From Closterium sp. NIES-65 (lineage: Eukaryota; Streptophyta; Zygnematophyceae; Desmidiales; Closteriaceae): DNA of 64,000 nt. The notes below the pieces were generated by a model, which saw nothing but the letters and a program-made list of their open reading frames with translations, was not told the origin of the DNA and did no database searches. Both the position numbers and the translations under genes were made by a program. The DNA is taken from assembly GCA_948144175.1 (NCBI GenBank), contig CANXME010002008.1:310001-374000 (forward strand), written 5' to 3'. This document shows, one piece after another, positions 21,301 through 31,134 of the stretch. Numbering within the stretch: the stretch's first letter is position 1; every line of letters starts with the position of its first letter.

Positions 21301-24146
21301 TTCAAAAGCTGCATCCAAGAGGTCTATTCCTCGGGTGTGCTCTCAACGTGATGAAAGAAGCATACATGCCATTTCTGAGCTATTTTTGATACTAGCAGGT
21401 TCGGCCAACAATACCGCTATGGGGTCACCCTGAAAAATCAAACGGTCTTTTCGAGAAGACCCTCCCTCCTGCAACACGGAATGCTCGCAAATATTCTCCT
21501 GTTGCCGGCCAAAAAAAACCAATATAACGTCACCCTGTTGCTATAATGATTTTGTTGGCCGGCAGAAGAATATCTGCAAACATTCCGTGTTGCAGGAGGA
21601 AGGGTCTTCTTGAAAAGACCGTTTTACTTTTCAGGGTGGCTCCATAGTGGCCGAGCCTGCTAGTATTGGCCAATCCACCTCACATCCACCTCAACATCGA
21701 ACCCACCTTGAGCAACACTTGTGTCAGCACGCGCTTGTTCATCGCCATCCTCTATAGGGCACGTTACAGTTCTTCACCATCCCCTCAAAGCACCCACGCG
21801 ACCCACCTCACCTCAACATCTCACCCACCTTGAGCAGCACTTCTGTGAGCACGCGTTTGATCTCATTATTCATCGCCATCCTCCGCTGCACCTCTGTCTC
21901 CTCCTCCTCGTCCTCTTCCTCATCATCACTCTCCACACCCCTTCTCCCCCCACCACCACGACCAGAGGCACCACGCGCAGCACCACCAGCGCCAGCACCA
22001 GTTCCCGCGAGAGGGCCTCTATCGTTGTACCATTTGTCCTTGGGGGGGGCTTTGGCAGGTGAGTCTGCCGCTCCTGCTGCTGCTAAGGCTGCCTTCTTCT
22101 TGATGACCTCGTCCACAAGCCATGAGGGGAGCGACTGAGGGGAGAGATGGAGACACGGGAAACGGGGAAGGGGATGAGGGAGAGGAGAAGCAGGGGGCGT
22201 TTTAGCAGCAGCTAGGGCTGCCTTCTTCTTGACGACCTCGTCCAATAACTACGAGGGGAGCGAATGGGTTAGGGAAGGGGAGGGAGGGAGAGGAAGAGAG
22301 GGAGGGAGGGGGGAAGAGGGAGAGGGAAAGGGAGAGAGAGGAAGAGGGAGAGGGGGAGAGAGGGAGGAAGGGAGAGAGGGATGAAGGGAGAGTTTAAGAG
22401 AGAAAGAGTGAGAAAGAACGTCTTTCATTATGAAAACACCAAGGCTGGAGGGCGCAGGAAAGGGCTGGAGAGGAGGGAGAGAACGGGAACGAGAACAGAA
22501 AGAGGGAAGGGGGGGAGCACTAAGACATTTGTAGTGGTAATTGGAAGCGGGGTTTGTGGGGGGGAGAACGGGGAGAGGACAAGCATACATGTAAGAGGAA
22601 TTGTTAAGGCGCCTCAACAGACGATAGCAGCTCAACTTTTTAGGTTTAACCCCAGGAGTGACAGAGACATCCCCGCCCATGTCATAAACAGCCGGATCAA
22701 AGCACATCCCTGCAAATTTGAGACGCCTTCAAACCCAAACACCCGCAGCCCACCTTCTTTGGTTTAGCGCCGGGAGTGATGGAGCCACCCCCGCCCATGT
22801 CATATACAGCCGGGTCGAAATACATTCCTGCAGATGCTGCTGCCGCCTGTGCCGCCGCCAGCACTGCTGGTGAGAGTACTGACATGTCTGCTGCCTGATT
22901 GGCTGGCGGCACGTACGCGGCTGCTGCTACCGCCCCTGTTGCTGGTGTTGCGGGTGGGGGGTATTGCGGCGGCGGGCCGGGCGGAGGGGGGAGCGCGGAG
23001 GCGTGCGCGGGGGCCGGGGCGGAGAGGAGCGGCGGAGCGGGAGGCGGCGGGGGCAGGCGCGGGTAGTGCTGGTCGTGCGCGTGCTGAGGGGGGAATCCGC
23101 CTGCTGCCGCCGCTCCTGCTGCTGCTGCTGACGCTGCAGCAGCGTCAGGCGCATTGGCATCCCCATATCCCGAGTACACTCCGTTGTACGTACTACCGGG
23201 ACCCGAAGGGGGAAATTGCGGGGGCGGAGGGGGATACTGCATCTGGGGAGGGGGGAATTGCGGCGGGTAGAACGACGCGGGATCAGGCGGGAGAGTGTGG
23301 GGAGGGAGAGGAGGGCCGTGGGAAGGAGGCGGAGGTGGGTACATGTACATTTGCTGCTGCTGCTCTTGCTGTTGCTGCTGATGTTGCTGGTGCATTTCCG
23401 GGGGGTAGTAATACTGCTGGTAATGCTGCTGATAGTACTGCTGCTGCTGCTCTTGCTGGTGCTGCTGCTGTTGCTGTTCCGCCCCTGTGCTACCGCCGTA
23501 CCCACCACCCACATACGTCCCATCAGCAGCAACATACCCCCCGTATCCACCTCCCCCGCCTCCCCCGCCCCCCGCACCCACATCCTGCAGTTGCGTTCCC
23601 GGCGCCCCCCCCCCCCGCATCCGCTGCTGCAATATCCTGCTTCGGCGGTTCCTTGTCCTCGTTAGCTGCTGCTTCTTTACTTGTTGCCGCCGCAGCTGCC
23701 GCCGCCGCCGCGTCCGCCGTTTCCTGCGCCGCCCGCTGCTCCGCCCAGAGCCGCGCCTTGGCCGCCCAGTCGAGCTCCGCCCCTGATACACGGGGTGGGG
23801 GAGTCATGAACGGTTTAAGGGAGTCGTGAACACTTCAAGGGAGCCGTGAACGTTCAAGGGAGTCATGAGGAGTTTAAGAGTGTCATAAACGGGTTGATGC
23901 ACGGATCCACGGAGCCATTAATAAGGCGATGCACGATTCACTGACACGCGACGCGGGTAATGACGCACGGAGATGGAAGCAAAACAAATCAATATGACTC
24001 GACTTGACGCACATGGAAGATAACAAGTCGTTATTGTAAAGCGATTTCGACGCATCAGAGGGACTTGGCGAAAACGATTTACGAGGCGAATCAAGAATCC
24101 GGAAGACTAGCGGAAAGACAATACCGCCAAGCTGAGTCTCCTGCGA

Positions 24147-24181
<35 letters not shown>

Positions 24182-24616
24182 AACCCCACGCTCCGCTCGC
24201 GTCCCAACCCTGCTGACGCCATCATGCGTCAGATTGAAACAGAAGCAAACACGGCGACCACGCATGTCAGCCTGAGGGCTTCCGTAACTCGTTTTTTTTC
24301 TTCAGAATTTCTTCTTTTGCGTTGTTGTAAGAACCGGAAACAGAGCGAGCAATCATGGTTGCTGAAAAAGAGGCTCAATCCCGAAACACGGAAGACACCA
24401 AACAAGAGGGTTCACGCGCGACGCGACGCATGGAACCATCAAGTGAGGATCTAGAGGACAGATAAATGCAACGCAACCACGTTTCGTGGAAGGTTCCGGC
24501 GGCAGCACCTGGTGTGACGGCGCATAGGCACCTGTGCTGCTGGCCGGCTCGCTCCCGGCGCTCATGGCTCCCGCCTGCGACGCGCCTGCTTGCGCTGCCT
24601 GCCATTGATCCGCCAT
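18366..24616 (-). CDS. PNISR: PNISR-like arginine/serine-rich, splicing-associated protein
   Basis: Exons: 24616-24509, 24212-24125, 23782-22754, 22134-21829, 20758-18933, 18626-18366 (end uncertain), ~1205 aa. Family marks in the order of animal PNISR: a Gln/Trp-rich N-terminus (QGWDASGAWGYQQQ), ELDWAAKARLWAEQRAAQE, a long Pro/Gln/Gly low-complexity stretch, LPSWLVDEVIKKKAAL, EIKRVLTEVLLK-VTDDMVRRIAKDA, GIAYGSDEDDEDD, then Lys/Glu/Asp-rich charged sequence and an RS domain (RRSRRRSRSVSRGRSRS). PNISR is a nuclear-speckle protein that binds pinin; the plant role is inferred. Exon 3 needs one base less than present: a 12-C run (23605-23616, plus) shifts the frame, either an assembly error or a real lesion. 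Exon edges are duplicated in three introns. The final donor (GTGTGA) is weak. Confidence 0.78.
21150..21765 (-). repeat. extra copies of PNISR-like exon 4 end
   Basis: The exon 4 3' edge (minus ...GCGTGCTCACAGAAGTGCTGCTCAAG then GTGGGT, 21829) recurs in the intron near 21700-21765 and, more degraded, near 21155-21190. A 16-bp array (GCACGCAACCCTCCTC units) lies at about 21058-21125. Confidence 0.7.
21391..21664. repeat. ~274-bp hairpin / foldback element in an intron
   Basis: The left arm from ACTAGCAGGTTCGGCC (21391) and the right arm ending GGCCGAGCCTGCTAGT (21664) are inverted copies over roughly 110 bp, including CCTGCAACACGGAATG-type and AAACGGTCTTTTC segments, around a ~40-bp loop. Probably a foldback transposon or MITE; the transcribed strand could fold into a long hairpin RNA. 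Confidence 0.85.
22190..22255 (-). repeat. partial copy of PNISR-like exon 4 start
   Basis: The minus strand reads LDEVVKKKAALAAAK, a diverged copy of the first ~20 codons of exon 4 (22134 onward), located in the preceding intron. Confidence 0.8.
22640..22712 (-). repeat. copy of PNISR-like exon 3 end with lost donor
   Basis: The minus strand reads CFDPAVYDMGGDVSVTPGVKPKK, repeating the true exon 3 end (YFDPAVYDMGGGGSITPGAKPKK, 22754). The GTGGGC donor of the true exon is TTGAGC in the copy. Confidence 0.85.
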
Positions 24617-25534
24617 ACCTCCTTAAAAATCGCGCAAGGTAAGCTCGCATGCAGATATTAAGTCAATTCACAGGCCGATCAAAGTAAGTTGAAGACTGGT
24701 ATGCGAAGACACCAGGTGCTGAAGTCATGATTTTTCTAGGTAAAAGCCAATGATGTGAGCACTAAGCAGGAATCATTTGGTTGGCTTACGGTTGACTGGT
24801 GGGTTCACTCTGGTGCGCAACGGTGGAATGCGGTGTATTCCCCAATCCATTTGATAAGTGGTATGATCCGCAATCTTGGGAGGATCAAGGAAAGACGAGG
24901 GAGGAGGGTTTCTGGCGAAAGCAAAATCTCGGCAAAGGCGACAATCTCGTAAGGGCGTGTGTTCTTCGGCCCAAAATTGTCAAAGTTCGAACTTTAACCA
25001 CTTTGAAACGTGGAAAAACCTTTTTTTAAAGTATTATACCGTGTAGAACCTCTTTAAAAAATCGAACTTTTGCCAAAGTTCGATCCGAAGGACACACGCC
25101 CTTACGGCGGTATCGGGTATTCTGCTGGGATGCATCCAGAACAAACAAGCCTCAGGACGCGGTGAAAGTAGACGATCGATCGTCAGTAGCGATCGATTTG
25201 CGGATCGGTTACCCTATTAGCTTTGTTGTAAACTATGCTACAGTACGCTTTCTGGTCAAAATTTCTGTACAGTGTGAGATGCGATTGATCACTGTTCGCG
25301 GGAAATCTGTAAATTTTCAGCCGCGATCGTTACAGCCTCGCGGTCGCCACGTTTCGCCAAACGATCTGCTCACTCGATTTTGGGGATCAATATATGCAGA
25401 CGATCCTGCGATATTTGCACTTTCAACGCGTCCTTAGGACCATCATGAACCTGCATGAACAACAAGCTACCATAACAATCTAAACAGGCTTATAATAAAT
25501 TATGCACAGAATGCACGTATTCTCTATTTACATT
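24617..25534. other. intergenic upstream of the PNISR-like gene
   Basis: Contains the MITE-like element at 24948-25106. The remaining AT-richer sequence has no supported gene; the ORF at 25162-25437 has no recognisable motif. Confidence 0.5.
24948..25106. repeat. MITE-like short inverted-repeat element
   Basis: CGTAAGGGCGTGTGTTCTTCGG (first 20: CGTAAGGGCGTGTGTTCTTC) at 24948 is matched in inverted orientation by the segment ending CACACGCCCTTACG at 25106, with one mismatch over 22 bp and a weaker inner match around AAAGTTCGA. The TAAGGGCG ends resemble PIF/Harbinger-type MITEs, but the flanks do not show a clear direct target duplication. Confidence 0.65.
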
Positions 25535-26467
25535 CTAATCTTTGACCACCATACTAAACCAACCAATAATAAACCTAACCTTGTGCCTTCTTCGGCTGGC
25601 TTTCTTGTCCTGAGTTCCATTGCTTTCACAATGATTTTTAGCAAACCCCTTTTCACAATTGTCATCCAACACCATCTTTTCCCCCCACCCAAGACCCAGC
25701 CCCCTCAGCTTGGTCACCTTATCATCTACTGAACCTCCAAATTCCTCTTCTTCGTCCACCATCTGATCAAATAAAGCTGTGCACTTCTCAGCATCTAAAC
25801 TTTTGTTTATGTCCTCCCCGCACTTCCCCCTCACCCCTCTTTGAACACCACTCCTGAGATTCGATCCCTGGCCCTCTCCCATGCAAAGCTGGCGGAGGTT
25901 AACAGGGGTCCCTATGCGCGCGGGGAGTGTTGCGCCTGTGTCTACGCGCGCGCTCAGCTCTTCCGCTGCCTGTTGCGCCTCCACGACAGCCAATGCCGCC
26001 CCGCTAATTCTCGCACGTGCGCTGTCAATCCACGATGGATCGCATGCCAGCTCCGCGTCTAGTCTCGAGCATTCCACGCACATCAACGTCCGGTTCGCGT
26101 CGTCATGCGAGTATACGGACGACACGGGCGACAGGATGCTGATGTCGCTGCACGACGACGTGCGACGGGAACACGAGCGCCGTTGTCGCATGCTGACTTC
26201 GTCGGAACGGCGGGAAAGAAGGCTTACGTCAGCGTACAACACGTGCGACGGGAGGCTGGCTGGTCGCACCCCGTCGGCGATGCCGTCGTCTCTGCCTGGA
26301 GTGTCGCATTTAAAGTTGCTACTACTACTTGAACGAGCTCCACAGTCGCAACGAAGCTCCCACGCACCGTCGTGCTCCCACGACATAGCTAAATCGCGCG
26401 AGGAATTCTTGGAGGCACCTAAACGGCCAATCGTCCACGTGGAGCCACCTAAGGTTTCCGCCGCCAT
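25535..26467 (-). CDS. unrecognised single-exon protein, paralogue A
   Basis: 310 codons from the ATG 26467-26465 (MAAETLGGSTW...); the frame is open to an upstream ATG at 26596. The sequence is Ser/Arg-rich first, then CVECSRLDAELACDPSWIDSARARISGAALAVVEAQQAAEELSARVD, then an acidic stretch and a Lys-rich end. The segment from the Cys pair to ELSARVD is clearly related to the gene at 28144-29463. The helical Ala/Glu/Gln part could form a coiled coil. Function unknown; two adjacent same-strand copies indicate a local duplication followed by strong divergence outside the motif. Confidence 0.6.
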   Translation of the reverse strand: MAAETLGGSTWTIGRLGASKNSSRDLAMSWEHDGAWELRCDCGARSSSSSNFKCDTPGRDDGIADGVRPASLPSHVLYADVSLLSRRSDEVSMRQRRSCSRRTSSCSDISILSPVSSVYSHDDANRTLMCVECSRLDAELACDPSWIDSARARISGAALAVVEAQQAAEELSARVDTGATLPARIGTPVNLRQLCMGEGQGSNLRSGVQRGVRGKCGEDINKSLDAEKCTALFDQMVDEEEEFGGSVDDKVTKLRGLGLGWGEKMVLDDNCEKGFAKNHCESNGTQDKKASRRRHKVRFIIGWFSMVVKD

Positions 26468-28143
26468 TGCCAATGCACGGAATAACCGCGGGTGGTGCTT
26501 GTAGCTACGAAAGTAACTGAATGGACGAGAAACACACCAGACCACTACATTGATATCATAGAGAATGACCAGTGAAGGGTTGAAGAGCTGAATCACTGTC
26601 GTTCACGTCTGAATCTAGCCCAAAAACTCATGTCACGCCCATTTGCCTCATGGCCACTGCGGGGATGGCTTGGAGACAGCTGGAAAGACGATGAACCGGC
26701 GCGCACTGAAGGACTGGAGTGAAGGTGTAACAGCCGTGCTCACGGGACTGAACAGCTAAGGGATAACGCCTACGTACGTGCAGTGCACTGAACTGCATGC
26801 CTTTTCAGACCGTACAGTGTGGTGTGTACACGCCGTTCAGTCCCGGTTCACGCGCCGTTGTCATTGTGTGCAAGAACGTGCTTAGAGCGCCATTGGCGGG
26901 AGCGATATTTTCTCGAAATACCGACGCGAAGAACCAATCGCGGACGAAGGGAACATTTCGCACCCGTCCTCCCTGACAAGCCCCGCGCGCGTATACAGTA
27001 GAATAGTACTGTAGACATTAGCAGGCCCTCCCCCTCATCCCCCTTCCCCTGAAGTTTCCTTTACCACACTTCCCATTCTCGTCAAAGATTTCATACGTAT
27101 TTCATTCGGGAACCCATAATAATCCCTCCGCAACACACCCCCTCGGTCGGCAGGACGCCAGTCCCCCACTCCCGGCGGCTCTCTGTCAAGAATTCGAGAC
27201 TGGGAGCTTGGTGTGTGTGAGTGAAATGCGAGGTTGGGGCCGAGCAGAATTCACTACGGACTGGCAATGAGTGCAGGATCAAAATCGAATTTGTGAATGG
27301 TCGAAGTGTATGGAATGGACATGCACACAGTCAGCGCTGTTATTGGCCCCCCTTGTGGGATATCTCAACAAGGGCAAGTACAGCTGTAAGTGGCGGGAAA
27401 GCGGGAAGAGCCAGAAACATGGATACGCCAGTTAGGAAATAAGCACCCCACTGGTGTGTGAGGTGACTCAGGTCTCCGTGTCGCATGACGTGTTACGAGC
27501 GGTTGTGCAGGGCAGTTCTGGTGGTTGCCATGTCACGATATTCTCGCATTCCCTGCCAGCTGTTTCGGTATGGGGGAGTGAAGACAGGATAGGGAGGTGT
27601 TCTGCGAGTACACGAATCTGTCAGTTTTCTCGCGATTTAACACGGTTCTTGTGCATTTTATTTCAAAGCTTTAGATATGGGGAGGAGTTGAGACTAGGAA
27701 TTTTCTCGGCATTCCTTACGGGGCCCGACTACATCGCGTACAGCAACAGCCGTTGTTCACCCTTTACTGCTAACGGGACTTCGCCAACTTCGCGCGCACT
27801 GTTTTGCCAAACCTCGCACTGCTGGCCCGGCCGTGTCGGCCTACGCTTCGGGACTAGCCCGAGCCTCGCTGCCAGCGTAGCACTAGCTAGCTCGCACGCA
27901 CCGCGTTACCGTTTGCATGTTCGCATATAAATGTTCGCTCATGCCTTCGCTCACATCTTTGTACTCATTCGACACCTTAGTGCAATCCTCGCTACTTCGA
28001 TTCATTGCACCCGTAACACTCTCTGAATATCTACTGATTAACACAATCTAATAACTTTCTCTAGTTCAATCATGCTCAATGGTAAATATAACTGTCATAG
28101 TGCAAGAGATTCAGAACTCATCTACTGAAAAATATCGTGTAGT
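26468..28143. other. intergenic between the two paralogues
   Basis: No supported gene. A short inverted match (GGGACTGAAC near 26736 and its complement near 26834) is too small to call an element. Otherwise unremarkable. Confidence 0.45.
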
Positions 28144-29463
28144 TCAAACCTTTGTCATGCTGAACAGTTTAGCTATTCTTCTGCCAATGTACGACCCTTC
28201 ACTTCTTGTTCTGTTGGCTGCAAGAAGTGAGGCTCCTTTGGGTGAACCGATACCTCCTTCCATTGTCCGATGCCCTAGACTTCCCACTCCATCAAAGCTC
28301 CTCTTTGTCACAGGGGAGGGCAATCCTGGTAGTCCCCTCGCTGCAAGCCCTCCTGTCGCACGTCCCTCTGCCTCATCAATCCGCGCACTCAACTCCACAG
28401 CTGCCTGCTGTGCTTCCACCACAGCCAGTGCTGCCTCCTGAATCCGTGACCTGGCACTATCCACCCACATCGGGCTGCATGCCAGCTCAGCAGCACGCCA
28501 AGAACACCCCCCACAGAGTGAATCCCCATGAACATGACCCGGATCAGAATGGTCCTCTGTTCTCAAGTCGTCTGCGTGGAGGCTGTCTTGCTGTGAGAGA
28601 CCCAGGGCCTCCTCAATCAGAGCAAGTTCCGAGAGAGACGCTCCCAAGGAGTGCCTGTGGCTGCTTTGCAAGCGAGTGCAGAGACCCAAACCTGACGCAC
28701 TGCGGTGATTTGAATCACGCGTCTCCAAGAAACTGCCTGTGGCGCTCAGAGAACCCAAATTGGCAAAACTGGCGGACTGGCTGTAAGCAGTGTCCCGAGC
28801 AGAGCCCCAAGTCCTTCCCTGGGAGCGATACCGATCAGATTCGCCACGAATGTGAACCGGGTCAGAATAACGCGCCGAAATCTGATCAACGTCGCTCATG
28901 ACCCGCGGAATGCTGCTCGATGACTTCCTTCCCAGCGGCTTCTTGGGCGTTGAAGGGTGCGGGGAGGCATCAGATCGTCGTGTGGGCTCTCCCGGGAACG
29001 CCTCCAGGCCTCGGAAGCACATGTTGTCGCAGCGGTAGGAGCGGCCACAGCAAGATTCCTCCAGGGAGACGCGGCCGCTGCCGCTGGGGCTGCGGGGTGG
29101 CATGCGGCTCATTCCCTGCTGCTGCGCGTCCAAAGAGGCCCGGCCTGCTTCCAGAGAAACGCGATCAGCCCACCCTGCAGAATTCCTCTCAGCATCATTC
29201 CGCTCAACAGCAGCAGCAGTCAGCAGATCACGCCCGTTGCACGGTGACGCGTCTCTTGATGATGGAAGCGTGTCTTTCGAAGGCGCTGCTACCGCCAAGG
29301 CAGGGAATTCGCCGCCCTGAGGGCGAGCAGGATCGTCGACCCGGGGAAGCGAGTGGGAGGGGTTAACGCGGCGCTCTGAGGAGGCGAAGGGGGCTGCGCG
29401 GTTTTCCCCCTCGTGCTCGTCCGCGAGACGTAGGAACGCGGAGGGCAGGCAAATGCGAATCAT
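28144..29463 (-). CDS. unrecognised single-exon protein, paralogue B
   Basis: 439 codons from the ATG 29463-29461 (MIRICLPSAFLRLADE...); an upstream in-frame ATG at 29583 is an alternative. Ser/Arg-rich with short pseudo-repeats (RVSLE, RASLDA, GRVSLEE). Near the C-terminus it carries CGGCSWRAAELACSPMWVDSARSRIQEAALAVVEAQQAAVELSARID, shared with the gene at 25535-26467. The C-x2-C pair just before the motif and a conserved later Cys suggest a small metal site, which is inference. No known domain recognised. Confidence 0.6.
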   Translation of the reverse strand: MIRICLPSAFLRLADEHEGENRAAPFASSERRVNPSHSLPRVDDPARPQGGEFPALAVAAPSKDTLPSSRDASPCNGRDLLTAAAVERNDAERNSAGWADRVSLEAGRASLDAQQQGMSRMPPRSPSGSGRVSLEESCCGRSYRCDNMCFRGLEAFPGEPTRRSDASPHPSTPKKPLGRKSSSSIPRVMSDVDQISARYSDPVHIRGESDRYRSQGRTWGSARDTAYSQSASFANLGSLSATGSFLETRDSNHRSASGLGLCTRLQSSHRHSLGASLSELALIEEALGLSQQDSLHADDLRTEDHSDPGHVHGDSLCGGCSWRAAELACSPMWVDSARSRIQEAALAVVEAQQAAVELSARIDEAEGRATGGLAARGLPGLPSPVTKRSFDGVGSLGHRTMEGGIGSPKGASLLAANRTRSEGSYIGRRIAKLFSMTKV

Positions 29464-31134
29464 CTTGAATGGCTGACGCAGTGGGTCACGCGGAGGGGAA
29501 GTAAAAGCCACTGTCACGGAGTGGATCGTTACTAACGAGTTTCCGAGTTGATGCAGTGGGTGAGAGCTCCGTGTTCGGCGCAAATGACTGCTCAGATCAG
29601 TCTGTTGCTAAATCGTGAGGACATGAGCGGACTCGAGATTGCCATTCGAGAAAAAGATTGTTAGTAGCATTTCTAGTGTCCGCAAAATGGGGCATGAAAC
29701 TATCTGAAACTGAACCTGTGGGTGGGGGTGTGAGGACCTGAGGTCCTGGATGGTGTTGCAGCATGCACAGTGGCTTCTCCGCCGGGGCGAATCATTGTGC
29801 TTGACGATATTCCCGCCATGATAAATGGCGAATTTAAAACCACAAATTGCGTAGACTGTACTAGCACCGACAGACGACAGTTCAGACTTGAAACCGGCTG
29901 GCTCGTCGTAACCAGCCGCGACCCGCGGATTGATAGTAGCAGCGCCCCGAATCGCGTGCTTGACGTCATGGGCCTCGTCGCTTCACGTGATGTTCCACTC
30001 GACAGTCTGGTGGAAGTTTGGGGATTGGATCGCTGATGCTTCTGGAAGGGACTGAAGAAGAAGCTGAGGCGACTACTGGGACACACTTAACTAACACCGC
30101 CTGACGTGAGAGAGCGGACAAGCCGATACAGCTCAGCGTCACATGGCCTTTCCGCGGAAACATCATTCGTAAGCAGACTGGACAAATGCCCGGTAATGCC
30201 GAGTTTAGACCTGCTCGGCAGCTATTTAGGTATCCAACTACACAAGATCTGTGGGGGATATCGTTGTGGTGGGTGGGTCAGTTGTCCTCTGAACCGAATC
30301 TACTCAAGGCATCCATGCTGCTCTTTTACTTGTCCATTTTTCTGTGTGCTTTGCCATTCAGACACGTAAAAACTTGCTGAACCGTACTGTCTCTGGTTGT
30401 TTTGGTCCTATTTGTTTGTCGGGGAAGTAGATCAGATGCGCCGTTCAGTTGGCTGTTGCGCCTGTGGTTTGGAAGAAATATATTCGACCAAACCGGAGCC
30501 AATCACGTGTTGGGAGGATCTGGCCCCCTACAGTGTGCCCGCCCACTCTCATCTCAAGGGTGAATGGTTTGTACGCATTGAGAAACTCTGTACAGTTTCG
30601 AAGGTCTATGCCATGCTTATAGCATTGCTTATAGGGCTGAAAATAATGCAGCAAAACGTGACATGAATCATGCTTTGCATTAGCACCGATTACGCCTACA
30701 GATTTGAGTACACACACAAGGAGAAATTGCCATTGATGAAGCCAGTAAAGAATCCAGCAATAGGTTTTGTTTGGAATTAGAATTAGCTGATGCGAGGCAC
30801 ATTAGTACAGTGTTGCGTAACTATTTGTGTTTTCGATTGTATCGAGCAATTTGGTTGGCCATCGATGGAGGCGGGACATCGACCATTTTTCCAGCGCCAA
30901 GCATTTCCACCTGATGAACATCCTCGTAGCACCCCCGAGATTCACGGTTGGTCGAGCTAGTTCATGATCATCATGGTTCAAACGCTATGACCGTGAAGCT
31001 TTCAGCTGTTTGTGCAGGGTCCATGGGGTGATGGCCTATCCTGCACCGTGGTTTTTCTAACGGAGACAAAGCTCCTGACCTACGTTGTGTTGTATCTGAT
31101 TGCTATAACGAAGGCGGTCATCGATTTAGCCGCC
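29464..31134. other. intergenic upstream of alpha-mannosidase
   Basis: A plus-strand open frame 29770-30036 (IIVLDDIPAMINGEF... ending EVWGLDR, ~88 codons) reads like protein but begins at GTG after a CAG, so it could only be an exon of an unresolved gene. The rest contains no supported feature. An ATG at 31012, in frame with the mannosidase, could extend its N-terminus by 41 residues. Confidence 0.4.

Noticed and set aside
29770..30036. 88-codon plus-strand open frame
   Set aside because: Begins with GTG, preceded by CAG; no upstream exon in compatible phase was found, so it is noted only in the intergenic entry.
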